Of a stretch of 32,283 nucleotides of DNA, positions 25,601-32,283 are shown in pieces (positions within the stretch are counted from its first letter, which is position 1; every line of letters starts with the position of its first letter). The stretch is from a virus, in the IMG/VR virus record IMGVR_UViG_3300033144_001557, positions 1-32,283 of that record. One strand, written 5' to 3'. Made by a program: the position numbers and the translations under genes. The notes beneath the pieces are model-generated. The model searched no databases and was not told where the DNA came from. It saw only the letters and a list, made by a program, of their open reading frames with translations.

Positions 25601-28600
25601 CGGCCTACGGTAGCTGCAGCACAGAAAGACTTGTCGATTGAGCCGCTGGAAACCGACCAGCCCGGCAAGGATTACTTTGTCGGCCAACCAGTAACGCGTC
25701 GTTCACGTGAGGAGATAGATGCGCTTTCACCACTGAAGCGATCGTCTGTACAGCTACAAGAAGCATTCGGTGAAGCTGCCTACTGGCTGGCCGGGCAGTT
25801 CAGAAAGATCGAGATTGTACCCGAGTATTTCGGAGTCGAGATAGCGGAAGGAGTTCGTGAGGGGCTTGACACACGTTCTGTAACAGAGCGCGAAATATCC
25901 GGCTCTGATGATGTCTTGACCACGGGTGCTGAAGCAGAGATCGACCCGCTGCTAGAGAGAGGTGAGAGGCGGAAGCGTACAAGCAAGGATTCACGTGAAA
26001 CATCGGAAGCTAACGACGCAGCCGAATCGCTGCAAGAGATACTTGAGATAGAGTCTGTAGCGGAGCTTAAGAAGATTCTTGAGCAAGGTGATCCGCTCAA
26101 GTTCATTGCCGATCAGTATGCTTTACCCGGCCAGCAGAAGAAGCTGATTCGCCGCGTCAATAATTACATCACTCGCCGCGAGCATGGCGGTAAGTCAGCT
26201 GCTCGTGAGTTGGGCAAGCCCGGAAAAAGGACTGGCCGTAAACAGGGTTCATCCACGGCTGCATTTGATACAGGTGTTCTAACGCAGCAAACTCTCCCTC
26301 AAGATGAGTCAATAGCGGATAAACTGAAGCGCGAGCAACGATCGCAGCAAGCGAAGAAAGAACTTCAGTCAACTGTCAACGCAGCGACCAAGCTGGTTGA
26401 TCGTCTGGAAAATCCAAACAGCGCCTACAGCAAGCTGATAGGTGAGCGCGATATTGACGGCAACCTGACTGAGAAGGGCCAGTCGATGCTGGTAGCCATG
26501 CATTACTTTATCGCACTCAATGATTTTGCATTGTCGCTTTTGCAGTCGGGGCAGAACACTTCTAATTCGAGCAAGGTTATGGAGCAGCTGAGTAAGCATC
26601 TCCGTAAGTTGATTAAGTTCAAGCCTGAAACATTTGCAACGCATGTGTCAGAGATTGCAAGGGCAGATGAGAGAGCATCACTGAAAACCATAGCTGATCC
26701 AGCTACACGTGCTAGGGGTCTGGACCCTACTGTGCGCGAAGCTACCATGCAGAAAAGCAACAAGGCGCTGCTGGCACTTGTAGCCTCTAGGTTACGTTTA
26801 CATAGCCGCTGGCAGGATAATTTCCTATACAAAAATAACATCGCTGCGCTGATGAATAAGTTCACTGGCGCGATAGCAGCTCGGGGATTCGACTATGACT
26901 CTGTTCAGGTCTGGAGCGCGTATGCGCCGACCGAAGCGGAGCTGACACACCTGCAGTATGCGATGAACGGATGGCGGAAAGACCCCGAGCTTAAGAAAAC
27001 TTTCTACAACCCTATGAAGCAGTTCTTCAGTGGTGTCGGCGTTACTTTCGACAGGCGTGGCGATGTTGTAATACCTCTTGCAGAAGGTGGCTTGAGATAC
27101 ATCGGTAAAAAAGAAATTGGGGTTGGGTACGGCTCTGTCACCGTCAAAGAGGACCGAGTAACTGAGGGCGGTAAGTATGAGTGGAGGCCATCGGATAAAG
27201 CCCTTGACGCAGAGTTGGAGTTCAAGAGCAGGGGAGGGACTAACGCTTCTGGCAGAGGGCAGACTACTAAAGAATACAACGCGGAAAATGCACCTGATCC
27301 GATCACTGGCATGTCTGAGCTACAGAGGAAAAGAGAAGTAACTGCACGGAAAAAGGACGAGTCTATAGACGCCGAGCAAGCTGATGTGCTTAACGGTGCA
27401 AACAAAGCGATCAATGCGTTACTCAGGATCGTAAGCAACAAGAAATCTACGATTCAAAAACTCGTGAAAGCAGAGCAGGCATTCATTAGGAAGATGAAAG
27501 CCTTGGGCGTGTGGGCAGACACCAGCTCTCCAATGATTGGTAGGATATTAGTAGGTACTGTGAAGCGGTACCATAAGATCGGACTGCGCCTGTTGCAGAA
27601 GAAAATCTCGAAGCAGGAAGCACGCTCGATCATGGGTAAGATCAAACCTTTCCCGATACCGAAGGGCTTGGAGCAGAAGAAGTTCTCTATCTCTGAAGCA
27701 GAGAGTGAGCTTGATCTGCTGCACGCAATGGTTGACCCCGAAATCAATGCACCTGAGTTGCTGCAAACTGCACAGGCGCTAGGCGTTAAGCTAAGCCGTC
27801 GTGACATTGCGCCGAGCATGAGCGCGATGCTACGTACCATGCTTGAGACGTTGCCGCAGGATCATGTATATCGAGCGCTTGCTGAGAAGCTGTTGGCGCT
27901 GGACATAAACGATGTTGGCGTACAGTGGGATTGGGATGGCAAGCTGCTCAACAAGAAGACGATGGGCCGTTTCAGAATACGTCAAGAAACTGGGCGTCAG
28001 ATTTATTTGAACAAGGGCCAGCTCCAGCGTGAACGTGATCTTGGCGGCGATATGTCTGCCAGCGTCGTGCATACCATGCTGCATGAGATGGTTCACGCCG
28101 CGACTCACCGCGCTATACGGAAGAACGCTGGCTTACGTAACACCATGCTCCAGATGCGTCAGTACACGATTGATCACTGGATTGGAGACTTACGTATACC
28201 CTACGGCCTGCAAGATGTCACCAATAAAAATGGCGATCAGATAGCTGACGAGTTTGTAGCAGAGGCGTTCTCAAATCCTGAGTTCCAAAATCAGCTAAAG
28301 CAAATCTTCCTCGACGGTCGTTCGATGTGGCAAAGGTTCAAGGACATGGTTCGTAACGTCCTTAACCTGCCTCCCAATACGCCAACCTCGGTGTTGGATG
28401 TGATCATGTCGCTTGAGTCACAACTGTTCGAGGGGTCAAACCTCCAGATAGGCGCTGAAGAAGCCGTCGATCTGAATATGGATATGTCTTTGCGCCCAGC
28501 TGTGTCAAAAATTCTTGACTCGCTTGGGCAGGGTGTCGGTAGCATGAAGTCGATTTGGGATGGAATCAGTCCCCCACTCATTGCGATGACACAAGAGCAG

Positions 28601-31522
28601 ATTCGCGACACGTATCAGCAGTACTTCGGTGGCTCAACAGGCCCGATGCGGAAATACATGGACGCGTTCTTTGCACGCAACGCAGAGAACACCCGGCTTA
28701 TGGCTGATGCCGAAAAGATCACTCGCAAATGGACAGCGTTGGACGAGAAGCACGACCCTGCGTTCGGCGTCGAGATGTCTAGGATAGCTACTGACACCAC
28801 CTTGCAAGGTGTGTCTATGGCACCGATAACGCACAAGCGCAACGAGCATGTCAAGTCACCGAGGAAGAAGGCTAAACATGCAGCGTTATACAGCCGGTTC
28901 AAGAAGCTGCCGCAGGAATACCAGACGCTCTACAACGAACTGCAAGCATATTACCAGTCAACGCTTGAAAATGAGGTTGATCTGCTGACTCATAATGCGT
29001 TGCGTGGTCTGCTTCAGAAAGAGATGACCGTTAAGGAGTTCGAGGCAAAGTATTCAGTTGAAAAACTGAGAGCATTCGACACGCCTGAGAAGTTTAAGGC
29101 TGAGTTCAAGAAGTATCTTGACGACGACATGCTTGGAACTCTTAACCAGATGACACACGTGCGGCAACAGCGGTTGGGCGATTACTTCCCAATCAAGCGG
29201 TACGGGGATTACATTGTGTATGCAGAGAAAGAGATCGGACGCAAAGTGTTCTCCGACTCTAAGAAAGCATACGCGTATGCAGCAGAGCGGCGGCTCGAAG
29301 ATATAACTTGGGATGTAAGTGTTCTGGCGCAGGAGGATGGGACGTTCAGGGTTAAGATTCTGGATAAGGACTTCCGTATAGCTGAGACGAAAACAAAGGC
29401 CGAGGAAAATCGTCTCGACATGATTGAGAAGCATGGCGCGAACGCTAAAATAACTCCGGTTCAGTTGAAGTCAACCAACTCACAAGAGTCGGTGATCACC
29501 TCCAACTCGCAGTTGAACTCGATCATTACATCATTGGATGGCAACCCAGCTGCACAGGCGGCGATTAAAAACTTCTACCTTGAGTCGTTGTCGGATGCGT
29601 CGTTCCGTAAGCACGAAATGAAACGTAAGAATCGTGCTGGTGCGGCGACTGACATTCAACTCCGTAACTTTACCGTCTATGCGAAGCAGTCCTCGTACTA
29701 CTCAGCGCAGTTGAAGTTCGGCAGCAAGATGGCTGAAGGTTTAGCCGAGATGCAGACGTTCATCAAGCAGAGGACGGACGAGAGCGAGATTACTTCCGTT
29801 CGTTTGGGACAGGTGCATAGAGAGTTGGTCAAGCGCGATGAAATGACCGTGGACATCAACGAGATTGCGAAGTTTGCGAAGAAGTCGGTGGAGATCACGC
29901 AGTTTATGATGCTCACCTCGCCGTCTTACTGGATGATCAACGCGTCGCAGCCGTGGATGGTTACGCTGCCATGGCTGACCTCGAAGTACGGCCTCGCGAA
30001 TTCCCTCTCTGCCATGAAGGATGCACAGAAGCTCATTGCTCCTGATCTCATCCATGCATCGGCTGAAACAAAGGGTGGCTTGTCAGCGCTGTTCTCTAAG
30101 GCTAAGGCCGAGAAAGCCTTCAACGTCTTGGACGATGTGTTAGTAGGTATCAAGAAACGCGACCCAGCGAACTACAAGCAGTACAAAGAGATGCTTGACG
30201 AGCTGAAGCAGCAGGGTGTCATCGACCTGTCGTGGATCGCTGAACTACGTGACATAAGTGAGGGGATTGATACCGGGAAGTGGCAGAAGACTCTGGACGC
30301 CTCCCGCGTGATGGCTCATCTGACCGAGGTGAATAACCGTATTCTCACAGCCTTGGCAACGTATGAGTTGGCGAAGAAGGACGCACTCGGTAAGAGCAGC
30401 ATCGACGCCGCGACTGCACACAAGGTAGGCATCAAGATGGCGAAGCTCGCTGTCTCGCAGACGCAGTTCAATTACTCCTCGCCCAACAAGCCTCGCCTGT
30501 TCCAATCTGGCGGTCCTTTAGGGGCTGGTGGGCCGATGGTGTTCCAGTTCATGCAATGGCCGCAGCATATGTACGCTCTGATGATCCAGAACTTCAGCCT
30601 GATGGCCGGACCTGACCCTGTACGGCGCAAAGAGGCGCGTAAGCTACTCGCGGGCCTGTTTGCCACTCACCTCGCGGCTGGCGGCATCTTAGGCGCTGCG
30701 CTGCAACCTGTGAAATGGGCGTTCGGTATGCTCGCGATGGTCTTTGGCGACGAGGGCGAGGACACACTCAAGGGAGCTATCTCGGGCGAGACGTTTGACC
30801 GAGGAACCATGAAGCTCTTGACAGACATGTTTGGTAGCGAGATCGCACTGATACTTAGTAAGGGCCTGCCAACGATTGTAGGCGGCGACCTCTCTCAACG
30901 CATGTCACTAGGTACCGTGTACTACCTGAACTTCAGGGGCAACAACGCCGAGTCTGCTCTGGGATCGCTCGCCTTAGGTCTGGGCGGTGCGTCGGTCAAC
31001 CTTGCCGCGAACTTTGGTAGAGGTGTTGAGCATTTCTTCGATGGAAACTACCGCCGAGCTATCGAGTCTGCCAGCCCGAAAATCCTGCGTGACGTTGTAC
31101 GCACGACGCGGTATTGGGACGAAGGTTTAGTGAACCGGGCTGGTGACACAGTTATACCAAGCGAAGGCTTATCGGCTTGGGATTTGGCGCTGCAATCCAT
31201 GGGCGTGCAGCCTGTCGTAGTCAGTAGGTTCTACGCGGGGCAGTCAGCGATCAAAGACAAAGAGATTTTCTTCCGCGACAAGAAGTCCGACATACTCAGG
31301 GACTTCCGAGCAGCTGTAGGGAATCCATCAATGATGGCACGTGTGATGCGTAACGTCGCAGAGTTCAACCGCAACAATCCTGCCATTGCGATCAGGCGGT
31401 CTGCATTAGTATCGTCTGCGAAAAGTAAGTACGAGCGTGAGGCAAGGTATCGTCGGTACGGCGCGAACATCGACGAGAAAGCGGCAACGCAGTTTGCGGA
31501 AGAAGCTGACCCGTATCGTTAG
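22616..31522 (+). CDS. Giant polyvalent internal virion protein with zincin domain
   Basis: This is one continuous frame of 2968 residues starting directly after the previous stop (TAA-ATG). The N-terminal 60-370 region has weak hydrophobic helices (MMAATIIPGAVMM near 172; APIIGGVLVGAVAHT near 258) and the segment SEGIAQEGPQESIETI (near 305), common at the start of phage ejection proteins. Residues about 370-660 are Pro/Gly-rich linker. Around 1823-1827 is HEMVH, with DEFVAEAF at 1878-1885, the HExxH...E pattern of a zinc metallopeptidase (zincin). Near 2431 is LTSPSYWMINASQPWMVTLP and near 2619 NYSSPNKPRLFQ. Residues about 2640-2860 look like the LPD38-type region of 'polyvalent' phage proteins, with hydrophobic helices. 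It likely travels in the capsid and enters the host with DNA. Confidence 0.85.
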   Translation: MASFRAQYEELFGPIDDYDPIDITAPDEEATQLRADRIQEEVPDTSDGIIPYRPLDRKAIDPDQGIAGNIADLTKTGTAMLGEAVLGVGEYAARQVDRTVFGGDIAKGVATGLESARGELAAYRQSVYDMMPEEAIALKGAEFLTLDPDKTIWKGSPLDVGEAILYKFWESVPMMAATIIPGAVMMRAGASAKALTYLGASEGGLSVGFIANDITDGIQEMDDETLAQESPRFAELLRTMDSPEAARDQLIAEAQGLAPIIGGVLVGAVAHTAGRYLEPIITGKTATGAATGFGAGQRALRGAVSEGIAQEGPQESIETIAQNIAAAVYDGDRATLEGVAEAYIQGAVVGAPGGAIVGAVGGTTGEVPPEEDTPEGRDRPGAPSSFRDVFGEQVPPPGGYTGAQPEQGDLFGDDPDLLDEAPLDGWEDARELQEGARMTRADRIRAEVIGRKKKGKKKREKAKATRLAGVLNEELVDPALAAAVSASIREDDVMGDMIDNIASQDPAVTGQEGNLGGRMQGDLDLRGGAMTPPSPPPGTDFVMEGRDAVGRPIRTTPAQPFEEVMPEVPGPQQPPPGAPPGGAAFPTGQQGELFDTPQGVAPEPAPGAAPPVGLTQEQRGATPVDGWVVTMTDESGAVIEEDIFATAEEAEVVADQWHDDLPDAFINVTRSKGARTGTAAAGAPLSAEGIADQPTAEPLADIQAQLEDMAHEGTTREAVFLSAANVARIQRDNLADQIPEVGIAIPNFDGQGGMLIARDEEVAQGAFEMLELGMPMQTVLGQLTRAGAGKPMGDTVVQIRDEAGRVVRETLVASEDEAFAMAEEIGDSAVVLTSAQALKRRETLIAAEQAEVELAREGRRQQEIIREQLPMDERGPVEKVAGEGKRKTRTRAAAATLGVGAKRADVEKAKAIGGFFPPDTLEFANDQQEQDYREAFDRLVDNQIAQELAGTYPIDRKSKLKAEEKKLFEQIGKLRQVSKPKRKVTRVLKTAAKIDRPTVAAAQKDLSIEPLETDQPGKDYFVGQPVTRRSREEIDALSPLKRSSVQLQEAFGEAAYWLAGQFRKIEIVPEYFGVEIAEGVREGLDTRSVTEREISGSDDVLTTGAEAEIDPLLERGERRKRTSKDSRETSEANDAAESLQEILEIESVAELKKILEQGDPLKFIADQYALPGQQKKLIRRVNNYITRREHGGKSAARELGKPGKRTGRKQGSSTAAFDTGVLTQQTLPQDESIADKLKREQRSQQAKKELQSTVNAATKLVDRLENPNSAYSKLIGERDIDGNLTEKGQSMLVAMHYFIALNDFALSLLQSGQNTSNSSKVMEQLSKHLRKLIKFKPETFATHVSEIARADERASLKTIADPATRARGLDPTVREATMQKSNKALLALVASRLRLHSRWQDNFLYKNNIAALMNKFTGAIAARGFDYDSVQVWSAYAPTEAELTHLQYAMNGWRKDPELKKTFYNPMKQFFSGVGVTFDRRGDVVIPLAEGGLRYIGKKEIGVGYGSVTVKEDRVTEGGKYEWRPSDKALDAELEFKSRGGTNASGRGQTTKEYNAENAPDPITGMSELQRKREVTARKKDESIDAEQADVLNGANKAINALLRIVSNKKSTIQKLVKAEQAFIRKMKALGVWADTSSPMIGRILVGTVKRYHKIGLRLLQKKISKQEARSIMGKIKPFPIPKGLEQKKFSISEAESELDLLHAMVDPEINAPELLQTAQALGVKLSRRDIAPSMSAMLRTMLETLPQDHVYRALAEKLLALDINDVGVQWDWDGKLLNKKTMGRFRIRQETGRQIYLNKGQLQRERDLGGDMSASVVHTMLHEMVHAATHRAIRKNAGLRNTMLQMRQYTIDHWIGDLRIPYGLQDVTNKNGDQIADEFVAEAFSNPEFQNQLKQIFLDGRSMWQRFKDMVRNVLNLPPNTPTSVLDVIMSLESQLFEGSNLQIGAEEAVDLNMDMSLRPAVSKILDSLGQGVGSMKSIWDGISPPLIAMTQEQIRDTYQQYFGGSTGPMRKYMDAFFARNAENTRLMADAEKITRKWTALDEKHDPAFGVEMSRIATDTTLQGVSMAPITHKRNEHVKSPRKKAKHAALYSRFKKLPQEYQTLYNELQAYYQSTLENEVDLLTHNALRGLLQKEMTVKEFEAKYSVEKLRAFDTPEKFKAEFKKYLDDDMLGTLNQMTHVRQQRLGDYFPIKRYGDYIVYAEKEIGRKVFSDSKKAYAYAAERRLEDITWDVSVLAQEDGTFRVKILDKDFRIAETKTKAEENRLDMIEKHGANAKITPVQLKSTNSQESVITSNSQLNSIITSLDGNPAAQAAIKNFYLESLSDASFRKHEMKRKNRAGAATDIQLRNFTVYAKQSSYYSAQLKFGSKMAEGLAEMQTFIKQRTDESEITSVRLGQVHRELVKRDEMTVDINEIAKFAKKSVEITQFMMLTSPSYWMINASQPWMVTLPWLTSKYGLANSLSAMKDAQKLIAPDLIHASAETKGGLSALFSKAKAEKAFNVLDDVLVGIKKRDPANYKQYKEMLDELKQQGVIDLSWIAELRDISEGIDTGKWQKTLDASRVMAHLTEVNNRILTALATYELAKKDALGKSSIDAATAHKVGIKMAKLAVSQTQFNYSSPNKPRLFQSGGPLGAGGPMVFQFMQWPQHMYALMIQNFSLMAGPDPVRRKEARKLLAGLFATHLAAGGILGAALQPVKWAFGMLAMVFGDEGEDTLKGAISGETFDRGTMKLLTDMFGSEIALILSKGLPTIVGGDLSQRMSLGTVYYLNFRGNNAESALGSLALGLGGASVNLAANFGRGVEHFFDGNYRRAIESASPKILRDVVRTTRYWDEGLVNRAGDTVIPSEGLSAWDLALQSMGVQPVVVSRFYAGQSAIKDKEIFFRDKKSDILRDFRAAVGNPSMMARVMRNVAEFNRNNPAIAIRRSALVSSAKSKYEREARYRRYGANIDEKAATQFAEEADPYR

Positions 31523-31719
31523 ACCGGCCCGTTGGTGAATCCGTCTGGAAACCCACCGACCAGTACAATATGTGTGTCCCATCCTATTCTGGTGTCAATA
31601 CCAGTGCCGTACTTCTCCACGACTACGTTCGATCCAGATTCGTCCACACCGTTGCACCAACTCTTACGTAGATGCTCGATAAGTTCTTGCCGTCCGGTTA
31701 TTTCCACGACCTCTTTCAT
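31519..31719 (-). CDS. Small conserved phage protein (RIGWDTHIV type)
   Basis: This protein is read from ATG 31719 (66 residues): MKEVVEITGRQELIEHLRKSW..., ending RIGWDTHIVLVGGFPDGFTNGPV in pieces. A longer frame from TTG 31767 would add 16 residues and overlap the upstream stop as TTGA; neither has a clear ribosome site. The helix plus beta-hairpin ending 'DERIGWDTHxVxVDGxxxGFTxGPx' is a pattern I recall from short, uncharacterised phage proteins. Its stop codon shares bases with the stop of the giant gene on the other strand. It is the last gene of the minus-strand group. Its function is unknown. Confidence 0.65.
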   Translation of the reverse strand: MKEVVEITGRQELIEHLRKSWCNGVDESGSNVVVEKYGTGIDTRIGWDTHIVLVGGFPDGFTNGPV

Positions 31720-31763
31720 TGCCGTAGACAATGCGCCGCGATGTGGTCTGTAAAGAGTGGGAG

Positions 31764-31922
31764 TCAAAATGAATTGCCGCCAGCCCTACGCTTAGGGGTT
31801 CTGTATCCCCAACTTCTACCGATGCCGGGGTCGGGTATGTCCACTACGATCAACTGCTGTCCCTTGTTGCTGCCCCGATCAAACGCACCCAAACAATAAA
31901 GTTGCAGATTACGTTCCCCCAC
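31764..31922 (-). CDS. Small hypothetical protein
   Basis: This 52-residue frame is read from GTG 31922, which has a strong ribosome site GAGGAG at 31935-31930, seven bases upstream. An upstream ATG at 31967 would give 67 residues with no ribosome site and greater overlap. The sequence runs MGERNLQLYCLGAFDRGSNKG, then QQLIVVDIPDPGIG and RSWGYRTPKRRAGG, a short strand-turn-strand with a basic end. It overlaps the upstream small ORF by 14 bases. No family is recognised. Confidence 0.5.
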   Translation of the reverse strand: MGERNLQLYCLGAFDRGSNKGQQLIVVDIPDPGIGRSWGYRTPKRRAGGNSF

Positions 31923-31986
31923 TAACAGGCTCCTCGGGATCGTAGCCTTCATACGCGTCAAACTCATATCGGTCTGTTCTTGGCAT
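31909..31986 (-). CDS. Very short acidic ORF (start uncertain)
   Basis: The frame ending at TAA 31911-31909 encodes MPRTDRYEFDAYEGYDPEEP and then VSGGT if read from ATG 31986 (25 residues). Earlier starts at ATG 32055 and GTG 32094 are in frame but lie inside the HNH-like gene. The acidic, Tyr-rich end is unlike the basic HNH frame it overlaps, and the downstream gene's ribosome site lies within it. It may be a real mini-gene or an overlap by chance. Confidence 0.3.
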   Translation of the reverse strand: MPRTDRYEFDAYEGYDPEEPVSGGT

Positions 31987-32221
31987 CGCGACGATACGAA
32001 CGGTTGGTCTTACGCGATACGACCCGTTGGTTTGAACGAGCGTTGCTTCCCCCATTTGACAGGGCTTGCTTGTGATCAACTTCTTTGCCGTCACCTTTGC
32101 TCACCGCGCCGCGTTTTACCGCGTCTCTCCGGGCTTTATTTCGAGCCGCTCGCTGCTTCTTTGCCTTCGGAGTCCCGTGGTATCTGTCATAGTAGGCTTT
32201 GCTCTGTTCTCTTGTTCCCAT
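31964..32221 (-). CDS. HNH-endonuclease-like small protein
   Basis: This 85-residue protein is read from ATG 32221, seven bases after GGAGA. The first 40 residues are basic and helical (SKAYYDRYHGTPKAKKQRAARN). Residues 43-76 read GDGKEVDHKQALSNGGSN, then ARSNQRVVSRKTNRS, the short HNH-like pattern of phages: DH at 49-50, Asn in GGSN at 60 and Asn at 73. It lacks zinc-binding CxxC pairs, as many such minimal phage forms do. Phage HNH proteins can assist terminase cleavage or act as nicking or homing enzymes; which applies here cannot be told. It overlaps its neighbours on both sides in other frames. Confidence 0.7.
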   Translation of the reverse strand: MGTREQSKAYYDRYHGTPKAKKQRAARNKARRDAVKRGAVSKGDGKEVDHKQALSNGGSNARSNQRVVSRKTNRSYRRDAKNRPI

Positions 32222-32283
32222 TTCAATTTCTCCAGCCGCCGAAGCTCCCGGTTAGCATACCAGATTATCTTGTTCAGATCGTA
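32116..32283 (-). CDS. Partial small phage protein (3' part; runs off right edge)
   Basis: The minus-strand frame is open from the right edge to TAA 32118-32116, with 55 codons seen. It begins YDLNKIIWYANRELRRLEKL, a clean amphipathic helix, and continues KWEQENRAKPTMTDTTG before a basic Arg-rich end. The last 35 residues lie in an alternative frame of the HNH-like gene (about 106 bases shared). The helical part is convincing as protein; the tail may simply be what the overlap allows. The start is outside the window. Its function is unknown. Confidence 0.5.
   Translation of the reverse strand, partial: YDLNKIIWYANRELRRLEKLKWEQENRAKPTMTDTTGLRRQRSSERLEIKPGETR

Noticed and set aside
22616-31522. 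Virion RNA polymerase (N4 type) in the giant protein
   Set aside because: Its size is similar, but I could not find the T7/N4-type polymerase motifs; the zincin and C-terminal hydrophobic regions fit a polyvalent ejection protein better.
1-32283. tRNA genes, CRISPR arrays, insertion sequences, integrase or attachment sites
   Set aside because: I saw no cloverleaf with conserved T-arm bases, no regularly spaced repeats, no transposase or recombinase motifs and no long terminal repeats.

Overview
This window is a stretch of a tailed double-stranded DNA phage (or prophage) genome. It covers most of the virion-structure and lysis region of a podovirus-like phage. The evidence is an unbroken run of about 20 plus-strand genes from 482 to 31522: portal, scaffold, major capsid, two connector/adaptor proteins, a propeller-type tail tube (nozzle) protein, a very long tail fibre, a lysis cassette, and three internal-virion-type proteins ending in a 2968-residue giant. 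No tail tape-measure, sheath or baseplate gene set is visible, which fits a short-tailed virus. Host and exact genus cannot be read from the sequence. The base composition is balanced and there are no tRNA genes.

Layout. Positions 1-435 carry minus-strand genes: a protein running off the left edge and a tiny membrane-protein ORF that appears frameshifted. Positions 436-481 are a 46-base divergent gap. Positions 482-5766 form the head module: portal, four small proteins, scaffold and capsid, followed by a UUCG-capped hairpin at 5792-5821 that is a good candidate terminator or attenuator. Positions 5842-16238 form the neck/tail module: two adaptors, a fibre-like protein, a small Trp/Gly-rich protein, the nozzle and a 1974-residue fibre with a LamG-like domain. 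Positions 16247-17529 hold three accessory proteins: a zinc ribbon, a 221-residue phage-conserved unknown, and a protein with a lysine-rich tail. Positions 17526-18897 are the lysis cassette: a GH108-type muramidase, a holin-like protein, and a single-pass protein that may be an inner-membrane spanin. Positions 18884-31522 hold a GNAT acetyltransferase, then the ejection-protein set of 361, 709 and 2968 residues. Positions 31519-32283 carry compact, overlapping minus-strand small genes, including an HNH-nuclease-like protein and a gene cut by the right edge.

How it works together. The plus-strand genes are packed with ATGA, TAATG and TTGA overlaps, so they are probably one or two late transcripts with translational coupling. 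Minus-strand genes at both ends suggest that the phage's other transcription unit (early, replication and packaging genes) lies outside the window. No terminase large subunit, polymerase, integrase or repressor is visible here.

The most interesting points are the giant polyvalent internal-virion protein with an embedded HExxH metallopeptidase motif; a short Tyr/Phe-Ala-x-Gly-Gly motif shared by several otherwise unrelated virion proteins; the acetyltransferase inside the late operon; the possible programmed frameshift near the left end; and the convergent stop codons that overlap at 31519-31522.
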